Positions 9,511 through 23,100 of a DNA stretch of 64,000 bases are shown one piece after another (the stretch's first letter is position 1; the number at the start of each line of letters is the position of its first letter). Source of the DNA: Nymphalis io (Eukaryota; Arthropoda; Insecta; Lepidoptera; Nymphalidae); NCBI RefSeq assembly GCF_905147045.1, contig NC_065916.1, forward strand, positions 5,496,468 to 5,560,467. The letters run 5' to 3'. A model generated the notes under the pieces. That model had not been told where the DNA came from, ran no database searches, and was given only the letters and a program-made list of their open reading frames with translations. The position numbers and the translations under genes were made by a program.

Positions 9511-12500
9511 CTGTAAATTAAAACGAAAGTACATTATACGTAATTTCGGTATAAAATATCCTTTTAAACAGAACAAATGTGAACAAACATATATTTAAAT
9601 ATCATCGTAACAACTTCTTATTTTACTCTAAAAGCAATATTCGATTACAAAAATATGAATTTCAAACGTTTATTAAATTATTATGATATGGGATGGTTTA
9701 TGCAAAAAAAAGCTTGAAATCGTTTAAATTTCACGGTGTTAAACAAATAGATAGTAATGATTCAAAAACAATACATAGTTAACAATGAACTGGTTAAAAT
9801 AACAATCAGGGCATTCACACATAGTACTGTTATAAATTTAATATAGAAACCTTTGTATACTTACTGTTCAAAATTAAATTTCAAAATTGTTTAACACAAC
9901 GATGTTAACTTATAAAACGAATCAAAATGGCGTTGTTATTCATAAAAGAATCCGCACAATTAATCGTATCTCACGAAATAACAGCACATGCCACTATTAA
10001 GTAAGTTCGGAACATTGAACTAATTTAATTTTTCGTTTAGTGTTGTTTTGAATTAACTAACCGATGTTTAGCTTTTATTTCACTTTGATGCACAAATTGA
10101 CACACAGAAATGTTATTTCAATAGATGATTACAGTTAATTTTATTGTATATGTTGTAAAATAGACGCGAAACATAAAAATAAAAGGTTATACAATATTTC
10201 AATAATAACAAGGCAAAAGTACATCCATCCTGACGCTCTACAAAATAAATCACGCTGCGTTCGGATACGCGCATCAAACATTTATGCTAAGATTTTAATG
10301 CACTTTAAGCTTTATTCAAATAAAATAAAGTATATTTGAGGTAACTTCGTTGAATTATTCCACGCTACTAGCGCCAAATATTAGAAAGTGAAAGATGGAA
10401 TTGAATGGAACTCAGTTTTAATGGGAAAATTAAATAAATTGTATCGTTTTGTTGTTTTACGTCTTGAAATATCTTAACTATTTTTATTAAATATATTTGT
10501 TACATATTATAATATAAGGTTGTTTTTCTCATCTAAATGCATCAATTAATTTCCTTAGTATTGTTATTTTGCGAAAATATATTTTTTTAAAATAGGCGGA
10601 ACTCAAAGCGGTTTGCTTGTTATAGTTCAAATTATAATTTTTCTCAAATAACTGTCATGTATTAAATTATAATAAATAACTCATCTTTTATATTATATAT
10701 AATAACTTATTTTTTGCTCACAATTAATCAGCTAAAATGGCTGAAGAAATACACTTTTAAACCGAAGACATCTTTAAATCAAAAGCACTTTATTGTTTGT
10801 AAAAAAAAATCATATATTTATGGATTGAAAATTTTTAATATAATCGATCTTTTTTATATTAATATTCAGTAAATAAATTTGAAACTTTTCAATAAATTAA
10901 AGGGATATACGACTGCTTTAAAAATATTGTTTTGACTTTTTTTTTGTTTACAATGTATAAAAATTATTTAAATAATTATTCTAAATTTTTATCTCTTTTT
11001 CTCAGATTTATGCCACATTGTTTTTATTTTACAAATGTTAACTCAGTATTCATTAGAGGATGGGGTGAACAGAAACACTAAAAAATTTCAATAACCATTT
11101 TAATTGAAAACTTATCTAAATTCCAACATCTTAATCAAATGAAATTTTTTCTCGATTCAAAATATAATAAATTAACGACTAGATGACAACGCTATACACA
11201 AGACGAAGGGAAACAGAAAAGAAATGTCGAAAAATTACGATTATCACATAAATGCCATATTGGTACACGTTTATAATTAATTTTGTTAACCAAATCATAA
11301 TGTCTCGCTCACACACTTTTAATCTTATAAACGCGAAAGAGACAAAATCAGTATTAAAAAATACAAGTTTCATTTCAAACTTATTTTTACAAACATGTAC
11401 CAATATTGATCATTCGATTATATGTATTTACAAATTAATTAATTATATTATACTTAAACATAGTCGCGTTTTTAATTAGTATTATATAATAAAAAAAAAA
11501 TCAATAAACTGGTCACACTGTTTTGGTATAAAAGTGCTTAAAACTGTCTTAAATATATTAAATAAATACGTTACATTTAATAACACCAACCATACTATTC
11601 TATATTTGAAAAATATTTTTCAAATTTAGAATTGTACAGAAACAATTTACAAGGATACTTAAACAAATTGTTACAGACAAAACTGGCTGCAAATGTTTGG
11701 TACGATAAAATTGGTAATTATTATAAAAGAAAAAGATCTAAATAGGAATGATTTAAACAAAAGAGAATGCCATTTAATCAGTAAAGATATGTTAAGGACA
11801 ATATTACATAGAAATAACGCCACAAACACAAAGAGATCGCTTGTCCCCTCTTTCCCGCCAAAATGGCGTCATCGCTACGTAAGTTATGATATGCATCATA
11901 GAATTGAGAAGGTTGAGCAAGTAAGGAATGGTAATATTCAATAAAATACCGAGTTTCATTTAGAATTTTAAAGCTATAGAACTTTTTTCGTATTGAACGA
12001 TTTTCGTTTTGATGCTCGATATTTAGCACTGGCAACACAGCGCCATAGCGCTTCATCTACGGGCCGATATTCGCTAAATATCAGATCATTTTTTGCTGTG
12101 AACATAACACACAGTATACCGTATGTGATACTACAGACCAGTACAAAGTTGATCTGAGCAATAGAGTCTCTAATTTGAGAACTCTCTAGAAATTAAGGAC
12201 ATATATTTCATTTCTGTAGGTCTGTAATATCACACTTCTCAGTTTTATATTTATTTTCGATATCTATGATATCTTGAACAGGTAAACGAAAGTTATAAAT
12301 ACAAAGAAAAAGTATAATTGAAGTCATATGCACGATAATTTAGTATTATTAGATGTATAATGGAGTGTGGAGGCCAAGAATCCCTGAATCTCATCTGTGA
12401 ATCCAAAAAATTAAAATGCGTATTTCAGTAATCAATATAACGAATTCCGTAGAGTATAACCATTTCACTTTATAGGTAATAGTATATTATCAAATTTCGA

Positions 12501-14061
12501 ATGCCTTTAGGTGGCTGGTCGAAAAATAACTGAGCCCCACAAGAGAGAAAGAGAAAGAATACTCCTCACCTTTACACTCCATTGATGTAGTAAACATTGT
12601 ACGGTCATGCGATTATTATAAACAATAAAATCAAATGCTATGATTCCATATTAAAATTTAAAAAATCGCATCACCTATTGAAAGAAAATCGTTCAAATAG
12701 GAACTCCCGAGGTCTGGTAACATTATCAAGTAGAAAAATTATAATTACGATATGATATAAATTATTAAATGCTTTTTAAATCTATCACCGACTATTTTTA
12801 ATCTGTGGACGTAATATTACAGCCTACTATCATAGATAAATAGACAAGACAGCCCATTGACAAAACTACAATAAACTCTCGACTATCTTATTTTAATTAC
12901 AATAAAATACAAAACGAAAAAACATGCTAGCGTTCTTTTAAATTAAGAAATTTATTGTTTTTTTATTTTATTAAAATGTATTTATATTATAGTTTAAATA
13001 TAACACTTTTAAAGTATATGTGGAATTAATCCGCTTTTGTAGTAAAACTATTCCGTGGATAATCGGGAGTTTACTGTATAAATATACTAAAATGTGAATC
13101 GAATAATCATTATAAAACAAGATAAGACTTATATACGTGTCACACCTCGTTCACTATTGTTACAATTAGAAATGAAAAATATGAGCGCTGCCTTATCTAA
13201 ATATCTACGTGTGCCCTAAAAAAATCTAACTTAGGAACCCTATAATTTATTAATACCTAGCAAAACTACCGTCATACACAAATAATTTAGCCTCGCGTAT
13301 TTAAACTCAATCTATTTATATTATCTCCGTAAATTATAGATAACATATTAAAAAAAAATTACTTATAATGTCAAAGTGACGTATGCAAGTGACATATGTG
13401 ACTTTTTGTTTTATAATTTATTCTTTTAAAATTATTGTTTCAAAAATACATGAATATTATTATAAATATTAACGTATTGTTAAAACAATTAAAAAAATCT
13501 ATTCGTCTATTCACTGCACATACGAAAGTCATAGATTATCATTGTATTAAGTATATTATGGTTAAAAGTCAAGGTTACAAGGTTTAAAATAACCTATTTT
13601 ATATTTAAATTTTAGGTTATATTAAAAAACTCGATAAACGCCTACTACGTAAACTAAATTATTCAAATGCATATATTATGTTTAACATATATTCCATTAT
13701 GATTACAACGCATATCATGATAACAGCCAAAATACTTTTAAAAACCTTCTATATGTCAAATTATAATTACTTAATGTCAGTGTTTTTGTACACATAAATA
13801 CGTAACATTATTATATACATACTTTTTGGAGTAGCTACCTTAGCGAATATATTAAAATTGTCAAATCATATTGTGTCGAGTATCCGAACGCATTTTTGGC
13901 ATATTTTCACCTTAAATTACTTACGACACTCATTCAAATCTAACCGTTCAATCATTCATACCATTCAATCAGGACGCTTGTCGATGTCAACGTCAAATTG
14001 ACAGCAAAAAGCGCGCGAAAATCATACCGACATCTTTTAGACAACACGAATTACAAACACA
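9511..14061. other. Intergenic plus neuralized 3' UTR, no coding gene supported
   Basis: The side next to 14061 is the 3' UTR of neuralized on the minus strand; the first canonical AATAAA I see is at 13417-13422. The stretch next to 9511 should hold upstream non-coding sequence of the zinc-finger gene. I found no SINE here, unlike the rest of the window. A GC-richer patch with TTTCCCGCC next to AAATGGCG at 11851-11868 looks promoter-like. Confidence 0.5.
11851..11885. promoter_or_regulatory. E2F-like site / possible promoter patch
   Basis: TTTCCCGCC is a perfect E2F-type word. It is followed by AAAATGGCG and, on the plus strand, by a short ATG frame that runs into a consensus donor (CTAC|GTAAGT). 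It could be a first exon of an unseen plus-strand transcript or the promoter of the zinc-finger gene on the minus strand. Nothing else supports either. Confidence 0.25.
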
Positions 14062-14514
14062 TCAAGACTTGTATGTGCGGATAACGTCTTTAATTTGTGC
14101 TCTGCACAGTGGGCATTGACCGCCACCCTTCCCTCTCCACTGCTGAACTGCACAGCGGTAACACATGCACATATGACCGCACATGTACAGCACGCTGTCT
14201 ATTGGATTTTCGTAACAAATTGTGCATTCTGTGCCTGTGAGGTTTCCTTCTCCGATCACAGAGTATATTGGCTGATGGTGTGAGGTAGATGGTATGGGTC
14301 GGCTAGTGGAAGGTCCATTGGGGATCCTGTCGAGTCTTAATGGTTCAGACAGTCCGTTTGGCATTTGTAGTTGCTCGTTGGAGTTGTTTTGGCTGGTGGA
14401 AGAGCATTGGCCTTCTGTCCGGGGACGGTACGGTTGGGGCACTGAGCATGATGGAGCTTGGGTAGAGATTGATTGGAGACCCGCCAAGCAGAGTTGAGAC
14501 GTTGTTTGAATTGG
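14062..14514 (-). CDS. neur: neur exon 4 (RING finger and stop)
   Basis: Acceptor TTACAG, 150 codons and TGA at 14064-14062. A Ser/Pro/Gln-rich linker of about 90 residues precedes the C3HC4 RING, the catalytic ubiquitin-ligase module that recruits the E2. Confidence 0.95.
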   Translation of the reverse strand, partial: PIQTTSQLCLAGLQSISTQAPSCSVPQPYRPRTEGQCSSTSQNNSNEQLQMPNGLSEPLRLDRIPNGPSTSRPIPSTSHHQPIYSVIGEGNLTGTECTICYENPIDSVLYMCGHMCMCYRCAVQQWRGKGGGQCPLCRAQIKDVIRTYKS

Positions 14515-17500
14515 CTGTAATGAAGAAAATAGTTTATTAAAACTATGAAACAAGCTCCTAAAATTGCTTAGTTCAAAACTAAACTATGATCATAGATTTA
14601 GATTTTAAATTCAGATTTTTGGACAGAAAGGCACCCAACTCACCTCAATATAGTGCGCACTAGCCAACGTCAATCCCTGTTGGTGGTTCGCTGCATTCTG
14701 AGCTCCATTCTGCGGCGGGAGACTGACGACCAGCACAGTTCCACCTGCTCCAGCGTTTATCGGCGCTGCAGAACTGGCCAGTACTCTCAACTGTTGCGGC
14801 GGAGTCTGCGCTTGCATCGCTTGTGAGCTCAACATCCTCACCTTCTGCGTCGCTCCGTAAATATCAACAAAAGCCCACAGCCTTAATGTATGGTCCACGT
14901 GCATCACTGTTACCGGATTGGATCCGTTTCTGCTGACACGAACTTCTCCATCCAAGGTCAAGGTGACGGCCAATTCGTCACCTCTTCGGAGACCATTGGC
15001 TGCGTCCCGTCGAACCACCCAGTATTCTGGACGGTCTAGTAGCTGTTCCGCATCGTCCGGTAAGTCGCTGGGTCTGAGGGTTGCAGGGTCGCAGGACGTC
15101 AAGCCGATCGCTAAACTTCCCGCGTATGCTGTTTCCGTTGCTAAGATTTGAACAACAATAGTTTGTCCTGGACGCATCGGTCGTGCTGTGAACACGTATC
15201 CTTGACAGAATTCCGCTTCAATCCTGGCGGCTATGCCTCTATCGTTAATGAACTGAACATTCCTTCCCTTAGTCCTGTGAAGGCTCAGTGGAACCAGGGG
15301 ATTTTGGAATCTAGGAGCCGGTAGAGCTTCTTCAACTGTCATGGAACGCATACCACTAATTATTCTATCTTCCTCAGAAATTGGGCTCTGGGTGCATCTT
15401 CTAATTTGATTAGGGGCTCTTGGATCAGCTAATTGGACCGCTGTGCAGTTGCCATACACATCCACTAATGCCCAGAGCGGGCTGCGTGTGTCGACACCTG
15501 AGAAAAACATCCCCTTATCCTCGCCATTGATCCCGAAGTGGACATCACCAGCGGAATTTACGTAGTAGTACAGTATATTGTCCTTCTCGCAGAACCTTTC
15601 GCCGAGAGCCTTGGCCCAATTACCGGGTTTATTTGTCAGGTCTGGGCAGGCGTACTTCGGGAGTGCGTGCGCTAGGGTCGTGGGATCGTGGGTGGTGAAT
15701 CCGAAACGTAATACTCCACTCCAGCTGTTTGACATTTCGAGAAAGCGGAGGCACACCTGGAAAGAAAATTTAGTGGTTAGTTTATAATAATATTAACGAA
15801 GATAGAAAAAAATAATTAGGTAATGTCCTAACAAAAATAATAAATAGGCCGCATATGTAGAAATATTTACGATGGGGGGGGGGGGGAGCGGTAATATTGT
15901 TATACCGAAGTTTTATTAACTAATAGAAAAGTTAGCAGTACATAAATTTTCATTCCATTAATATTTATATAGTTGGAGTTATAATGTGACCTTACTTATA
16001 ACCATTGTTAGGCGTTTAGTTAAAACAATAATTTCGCTCTATTAAAAAATAAAACATCAAGTTTGTCTATGGTGACTTACTTTTTCATTCACCCTAACGG
16101 GTCTAGCGCTGAACACGACGCCCTTACAAAACGACTCGACACGTCTCGCAGTCGCACCATCGCGTGACACGCGGACATTTTCACCGTGAACCGCGTGGAA
16201 GCTGAGCGGCGGTAGGTTGTTCGGAGTACCGCCGGTGCAGGACGTGCGGGGCGCTGGAACGAGAGAAACATCGTTAATTACCTTCTAATTTTAAAACATA
16301 AAATTAAAGACAAAAAAAACGCCTTAATCTTTTGTCTAGCTGTTTATTAAAACAATAAATAAAACATAGTAAAAAAAAATTAATGGCTTCCTGTGTATAT
16401 CTGCTTTAAGAGGATATTTTTATTGAAACTTTAACAGAAGACAGTCAAGTTTGACATAAATAAAACCTATGCTGGTCTACATTATATATATAAGCAGCTG
16501 TTCAATCTCAAATCTTCCAACATATGAAATAAATAATCGGCAACATGCGGCAATTAACACGATTCCAATCCCCAATAAATAAATGCAAACTTAAAAAAAA
16601 ATATTACACGTAGTTCGAAGTTATATACGTAAGTTGATATACGAAAAGACTAACGTACGTTTCTTAATATAATAGCCATAAGGTCTAATAATTTATGTAG
16701 TTTTCGACGATAAATACAAGCGATATTAGTTCTTAAGTCAAGTGGTTAAGGGCTACAGGTGTCCCCCTATTGCATTTACGTCCACCTGCGCGGCAGATGT
16801 GTGACAGCTTGCCCCAGCATTTGCTCTTTCAATAGATTTTTATTAAGAACTTCTATGTACTTATTATTTAAACATCTTGCGGGAAAGTATCGAAATTTTG
16901 AAATTGGAATATAATTTTGACAACAGATGCGAAATTAATTTGTACGAATTTCAAATTTCGAAACTCATATAAATTAAGCGTTCTATTTTCATATAAAAAT
17001 TAAAATCTATTTTATAAGTGACGCCATCTTTGTTTTAGCATTCAAATACGTATATTTCATCATTATGATTGACTGTCGAGTTTCTTGCCGGTTCTACTTG
17101 ATACTCGACATTCCTGTGGTAACTTAACGTTTAATTAAATATAGCATAACAACTCAGAAGTGTTTATCAGAGCCAAATCGAACGGAATTATTTAGATTAT
17201 ATTCATTAAAAAAAAATTGTTTTACATTCTTTTAGTCTCCCTCGTCTTTGTACAATTTAAATACCACCCACCACCAGCCAAGCGGAACCGCACGTGTCCT
17301 CAGTGCTTAATGGCGTTAAGTACGGAAGTGTAACGCGAGCGCATTCATAGATCACAACGATAAACGCCATTTTGTTTTTTTCTTTCATATTCGCGCGCAA
17401 CATAACAGTTAGAGACATCGATTTCCCGCCATTTCGACAAACATCCTTTCACTATACCAAATATGTAATAGAATTTTATACATATAACATTTAATTTTAG

Positions 17501-20064
17501 TATTTACAATTATTTATATACAAGATTTTAACGGTCATATATAATATATTTTGATAGAACGAATCGTATTTAAATACTTACAACTCGACTTGAAAACTGA
17601 GTACTAAGTAATTAATTGTAAATATTTAATTAAAACAACGAAGGTAAGGTGAACTCTCATTATAATAACTAATATAAAGTTTTGTTTTTATTATAAAATG
17701 TCCTTTAATAACTTTGCAAATGATAAACTATCTTTGTTAAAGTAACCGTAATCAGAAAAAATCATCTGCAGAATTCTAGCAAAGGCCACATCTCAAATCT
17801 CAATCGCAATTACACTACACATGGGCACTTTTAAAGTGCCAGGTGGTTACGTGGAGGGTGGTTTTAAATTTGAGGGGGATCGTATCCGGCGGAAGCGACG
17901 GTAGATTGAACGTTCCTTCCGAAATCGCCCCGTTCGAGGGAGGAAATCAGATATCGAATATTCCGTGAAAGATAATACAATATGTTACATTATAAGAATA
18001 TACACAATACACATTATTTAAAAAAAAAAGAAACAAATCTATATCCGTTTCAGTGCTTCAGTTATTGTGCAAAACAGTTCTAGATAAATGTTTATCTTTT
18101 AAAATAATCAATGAGACTCTGTAATGCTTAATCGAAAAAAAAATAAAAAAATCGTATTGTTATATTAAATGGAAGCTACTTAAAAATAATTTGTTTATTA
18201 AACGTCAAAATTCCAATCGAAGTTTCGAGAACACGTGTCTCTATACCCACAAATAAATACAAAGAGGGCTTACAATAGTTTCAAGTAATGCCTCCCCGTA
18301 ATCCTAAGGGAGAATGTCACACCACGTGTTCAAAATAAACGACATCTTCGATTAGTTTATCTATTTGCACTAAAATTAACTGGCGACGCGCGTCTTACTT
18401 AAATACGAAAAAAAATCCCAAATTAAAATCGATGATTAACATCTTCCTTCTTTGTCGAGATGAAAGGGATAGCGAGTATATAAGACAATTTACGCCATTG
18501 ATATTGAGAATAAAACAATCTCGTATATACTAAGCTATATAATTCTAAATACATAATATACCCCGTATATGTAGTACATACCTATATCATGAAAGCTATC
18601 GACGTTAAGGCAATCGGTTTCAAAAACTATTTGCATTTAATACTACAATTATTTTTTTATGTTATACATATATGTAGAAGGAAGGGCAAATGGGCCTCTC
18701 AATGGATCACCACCAAATTTTTTTTTTTTTTTTATAGAATAGGAAGGCGGACGAGCATATGGGCCACCTGATGGTAAGTGGTCACCAACGCTCTTAGACA
18801 TTAGCATTGTAAGAAATGTCAACCATCGCTTACATATCCAATGCGCCAACAACCTTGGGAACTAAGATTTTATGTCCCTTGTGCCTGTAATTACACTGGC
18901 TCACTCACCCTTCAAACCGGAACACAACAATATCAAGTATTGCTGTTTTGCGGTAGAATATCTGATGAGTGGGTGGTACCTACCCAGACGAGCTTGCACA
19001 AAGCCCTACCACCAGTGTAAATAGCCATAGACATTGGCGAAGTATTAACCATTCCTCGCATCGCCAATGCACCACCAACCTTGGGAACGAAGGACCCTTG
19101 TGCCTGTTACACTGGCTCACTCACCCTTCAAACCGTAACGCAAAAATACTAAGTACTGCTGTTTGGCGATAGAATATCTGAAGAGTTTTTGGATGTTGTA
19201 CATTAACATTTATATAGCGATGTTGCCAGTTACAAAAAAAAACTACCAAATAGTAAATATCATCTGTCAAACCGAAACTTGGATGGGCGCGCGCATTCAA
19301 AATGCCACGCTTTGCGTCACGGGCTCTTCCTGATGCCACGCCACCTAATCTTAGACGCTTATGACGTCAATCTTGATCTAGATTTAGTAATAGACAAGTG
19401 TCGCAAGCCATCCAGCTATAAAAGTTGCTCGTCTTGATTGACAAATGTATATTAACAAATCGTTAACAGACTGTGTGTCTCATCTCATATTTGATAAAAT
19501 ATTTAAGCGTTTATATTTAACGGGGAAGAACCGTTAATAGGGTTATCACCTTGAATACTAATATACGTTTCATAATAATGAAATTATTTTATAATAGTTA
19601 ATACAGGAACATTAAATTTGAAACTTCTTCGAGCGTATGAATCTGCAATGCGCCGCTGCTTACATAACATTATTATTTACTCTAAAACCTTCTCTGAACC
19701 GCGCTGTATGTTTTGGTAAAAGTTTTATGTAAATTGCTTTAGTAGTTCAGTTAGGAAATACAGGAGCCGAGATGGCCCAGTGGTAAGAACGCGTGAATCT
19801 TAACCGATGATCGTGGGTTTAAACCCGGGCAAGCACCACTAAATTTTCATGTGCTTAATTTGTGATTATAATTCATCTCGTGCTTTGCCCAGCAGTGTAC
19901 AAAAAAAAGTCTTATTTACTAGTATTGATTAATATAATTACAATACTAAAAACGCATAAAACAGTGCATTGAAGGTCTTAAGACACAAATATAAACGACA
20001 TTAAATTTATCCCTATTTATAGTTTTAAAAGTTGAATATAATTTGTAATACATTAGTACTATAA

Positions 20065-20101
<37 letters not shown>

Positions 20102-23100
20102 AGTACTATAAAAGTTATACTGTGTCTATCAGCGTTACGCGTGTTATATACTAACAAAATCATGACAGGACGGAAATGTTAATACCAAGTTAACGACAGC
20201 AACAAGGAAGACAACTGGTACGAAACAAGACGAAGACAAAATTAAAAAAAAAAAAAAACATAAAATTTTGATAGTGACGCTGCCTGGAAATGATGATGGA
20301 AATGATACATACATTTAAAACTATGAACCGATGGGAAAATACAACAAACGCACAGATAACACATTTGTGAAGACTGTAAGACAAAAATAAAAAAAAATAC
20401 TTAAGCTAAACTTAATTTATTGAATTAAATTATAAAACTTAAGAAAATACGTCAATTTATAACTTTGTACGGCTTCCTCATCCCCTCGCCCTACTTAAGA
20501 CGGCGCTATTAAAAATACATTACACTCGATCTAAACTAGAAAACGATATAAAAAATATTCTAGAATTAATGTTATGTAATTTTAAACGCATGACGGAGTC
20601 TTCCTGCTCACTGCCCACCCTTTGGGGAGGGCAGGATGCGCTTGCGACCATGCGTGTCTCCGTGCTTTATGTACCAAACATGTTTTTTTTTTATATTCGC
20701 CGGGAGGGCAAATGACTCTACTCCACCTGATGGTAAGTGGTAGTAGAGTCCAAACGCGACGACGGCCAGTACAGACGGGAAAAACGTTCTGCACTAGCGG
20801 CCTTTGCCTTGCCGGCCCGCAAGATGCCTCTTCACGCCTCGTTTGAAGGAACCCGGGTTGTAAGAGGAGGGGAACACGTGAGCTGGTAAGGAATTCGATT
20901 TTTTGGAAGTGCGACAAAGAAAGGAGTTGCCAAATTTCTTTGTTCGCGATGGAATTGATGTCACAGTTAGGCGGTGACATCGAGAACCAGCTCGCGTGGA
21001 CTTTAGAAGGAAGGGGGAAGCAGGATGTTTTTCTTTTGCATCGATGGAAAATGTATTAAATTTTTTTTTTATTAAACAAAATATCCGATTTATATTCTGT
21101 GATGATTAAAATTAATTTTGTATAAGACAACACACGCACAGGCAAATCTTATATACCCGACTTCATCAATCAATAAAAACAATTATATATAATCTTAATA
21201 TTCTAATACAAACCTCCAAAGATTTATCCTTTGATCGTGTGGTATTAATGGAACATACAAAGGGGAATTCCCTATTTAAAATCGGCCTAAAAATCGAAAT
21301 ACCTAGACACCCCCGCATCTCACAGCTGCGGTTATGTCGTCAAACTCTCAAGGGGGATGAAATAATAAAGTGCGTATTGTTAACACTCTCGAGGGTAGAG
21401 AAAATAAAATAACTTAGGGGGCAGTGTAATCGTATTAATATCGTTTCGATTTTCTTCACTTGAAGTAATATTATCGATAGTTTAGAAATAGTAACTTAAT
21501 AACAATTAATAAACTGTTTATTCTGAACATAAAAATGTCAAAATTTCTAATTTTATTCTGAAATACTTCCATTGCTTTGTCTCTAGCCCTGGAGAAGGGC
21601 TTCTTACCCGTTATTACCTTCTCAATAATAATTAAATTAAATCATGTTATCAATAATTGTGTTACATATGTATATCCTGCTATACAGACATTTTGTTCAT
21701 TTGGTGACACACCGACAGCAGCGCCACCTACCGGGTCAAATCATCCAACCCATTAAAATATACACACAAAATTTCATCCAAATCGGTCTAACCGTTCAAG
21801 AGTTAGGTGAAACAAACAAACGTACAGAACTGCTGTTAATATATAAAACACTGCATCATATCTATCAAGCGATATTCTTGTTTACAATAATCTATATATG
21901 GATAACGAATTAATTACAAACAAAACGTTTTGTTTGTACGTCTTTACGTTCGATAACAAAACGTAAACAAAAACCTTTCAAGATACTCGTAAACAATTCA
22001 TAATGTACCGATGGAAGAAATTACAGTTTCTGAAACGATTATCAAGAACAGACTAATTAATTTCCCAACAAGACAAGATCCAGTATTGTCATTGGTCGGT
22101 GGCAGTTATTGACGTCATAGGCGACCAATGAGCGTTGAGCGTTCGGCTGGATAAGATACATTTGTTTTTGATCAACGATTTATAAACTGAAGAAAATCTT
22201 AAGATTTTTTTCTTACCGCAAGAAATAAAGCAGATAATTATAAAAAGTATATATACATAATATATAACAATTATTACTGAAACTATGTGGCGAAGGCTAC
22301 TATAGACTACATATCTACATATCATAGACTATATATGTAGTTAAGTTAATAACAAATACTTTATCTGTGGACCAAAATAGTAAATATATAACGAGTAACT
22401 CCGCTTGTCGAATACATAGTCTAAATTTAAACCGCATGAAACTGCGAAGCGCATCTTTTTATATAACAATATTATATAGTAAAACCTTCTCCGAAACGAG
22501 TTGTATTTTCTGTTAAAGTTCTATGTAAATTGGTTTAGTAATGTTTTTCAGTTAGATAACACAAAAAACACGGTCTCCTTATTTATTAATATAAATTATT
22601 TTTTATGTATTAATATATGTATGTTATATGCTGATAACATCTTGAGCGAATTGTTTATCTCAGTTAAGTTATCCTCGAAACGAACCGGACCGTGAAATAG
22701 CTTACATTTAAGGGCGCCATCTGCCTAATGAAATCTGGGGCCCTGGAGGGGCATAAATATTTCAAAGATAGAACATTCACTAACGTGAAAAATATACATT
22801 ATTATCTATGTATAGATTAATTACTTAAACTATATATTTATTTATTTATTAAGACAAGCATTCTTGAAAGTTTTAATTAATAAACTTAATTACTTTTTGA
22901 TTGTTATCTAGATACTATCCTAGAACTGTCAAAAAAACTTAATTACATTATTCATAAATGAAAGATCAAAAATTTGCCTATTTGTCGTTTGTTAGAAGAC
23001 GGACGGACGTATTTATTACGGGTAATAATATCCGTTTTAATATTGGTATTAAAAAAAAAACTTTAGAGTAGGTCGTGATTAATGAAAAGATAACGCGTTG

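Noticed and set aside
11778..12056. 92-codon minus-strand frame
   Set aside because: It has no recognisable domain, no splice partner and no good start context; it overlaps the E2F-like patch, so I kept only that as a weak regulatory note.
14095..14497. Plus-strand open frames across the RING exon
   Set aside because: They are antisense to neur exon 4, which has all zinc ligands on the minus strand.
20582..20980. 132-codon minus-strand frame
   Set aside because: It lies wholly in the GC-rich repeat I call family E; composition and position suggest a repeat by-product.
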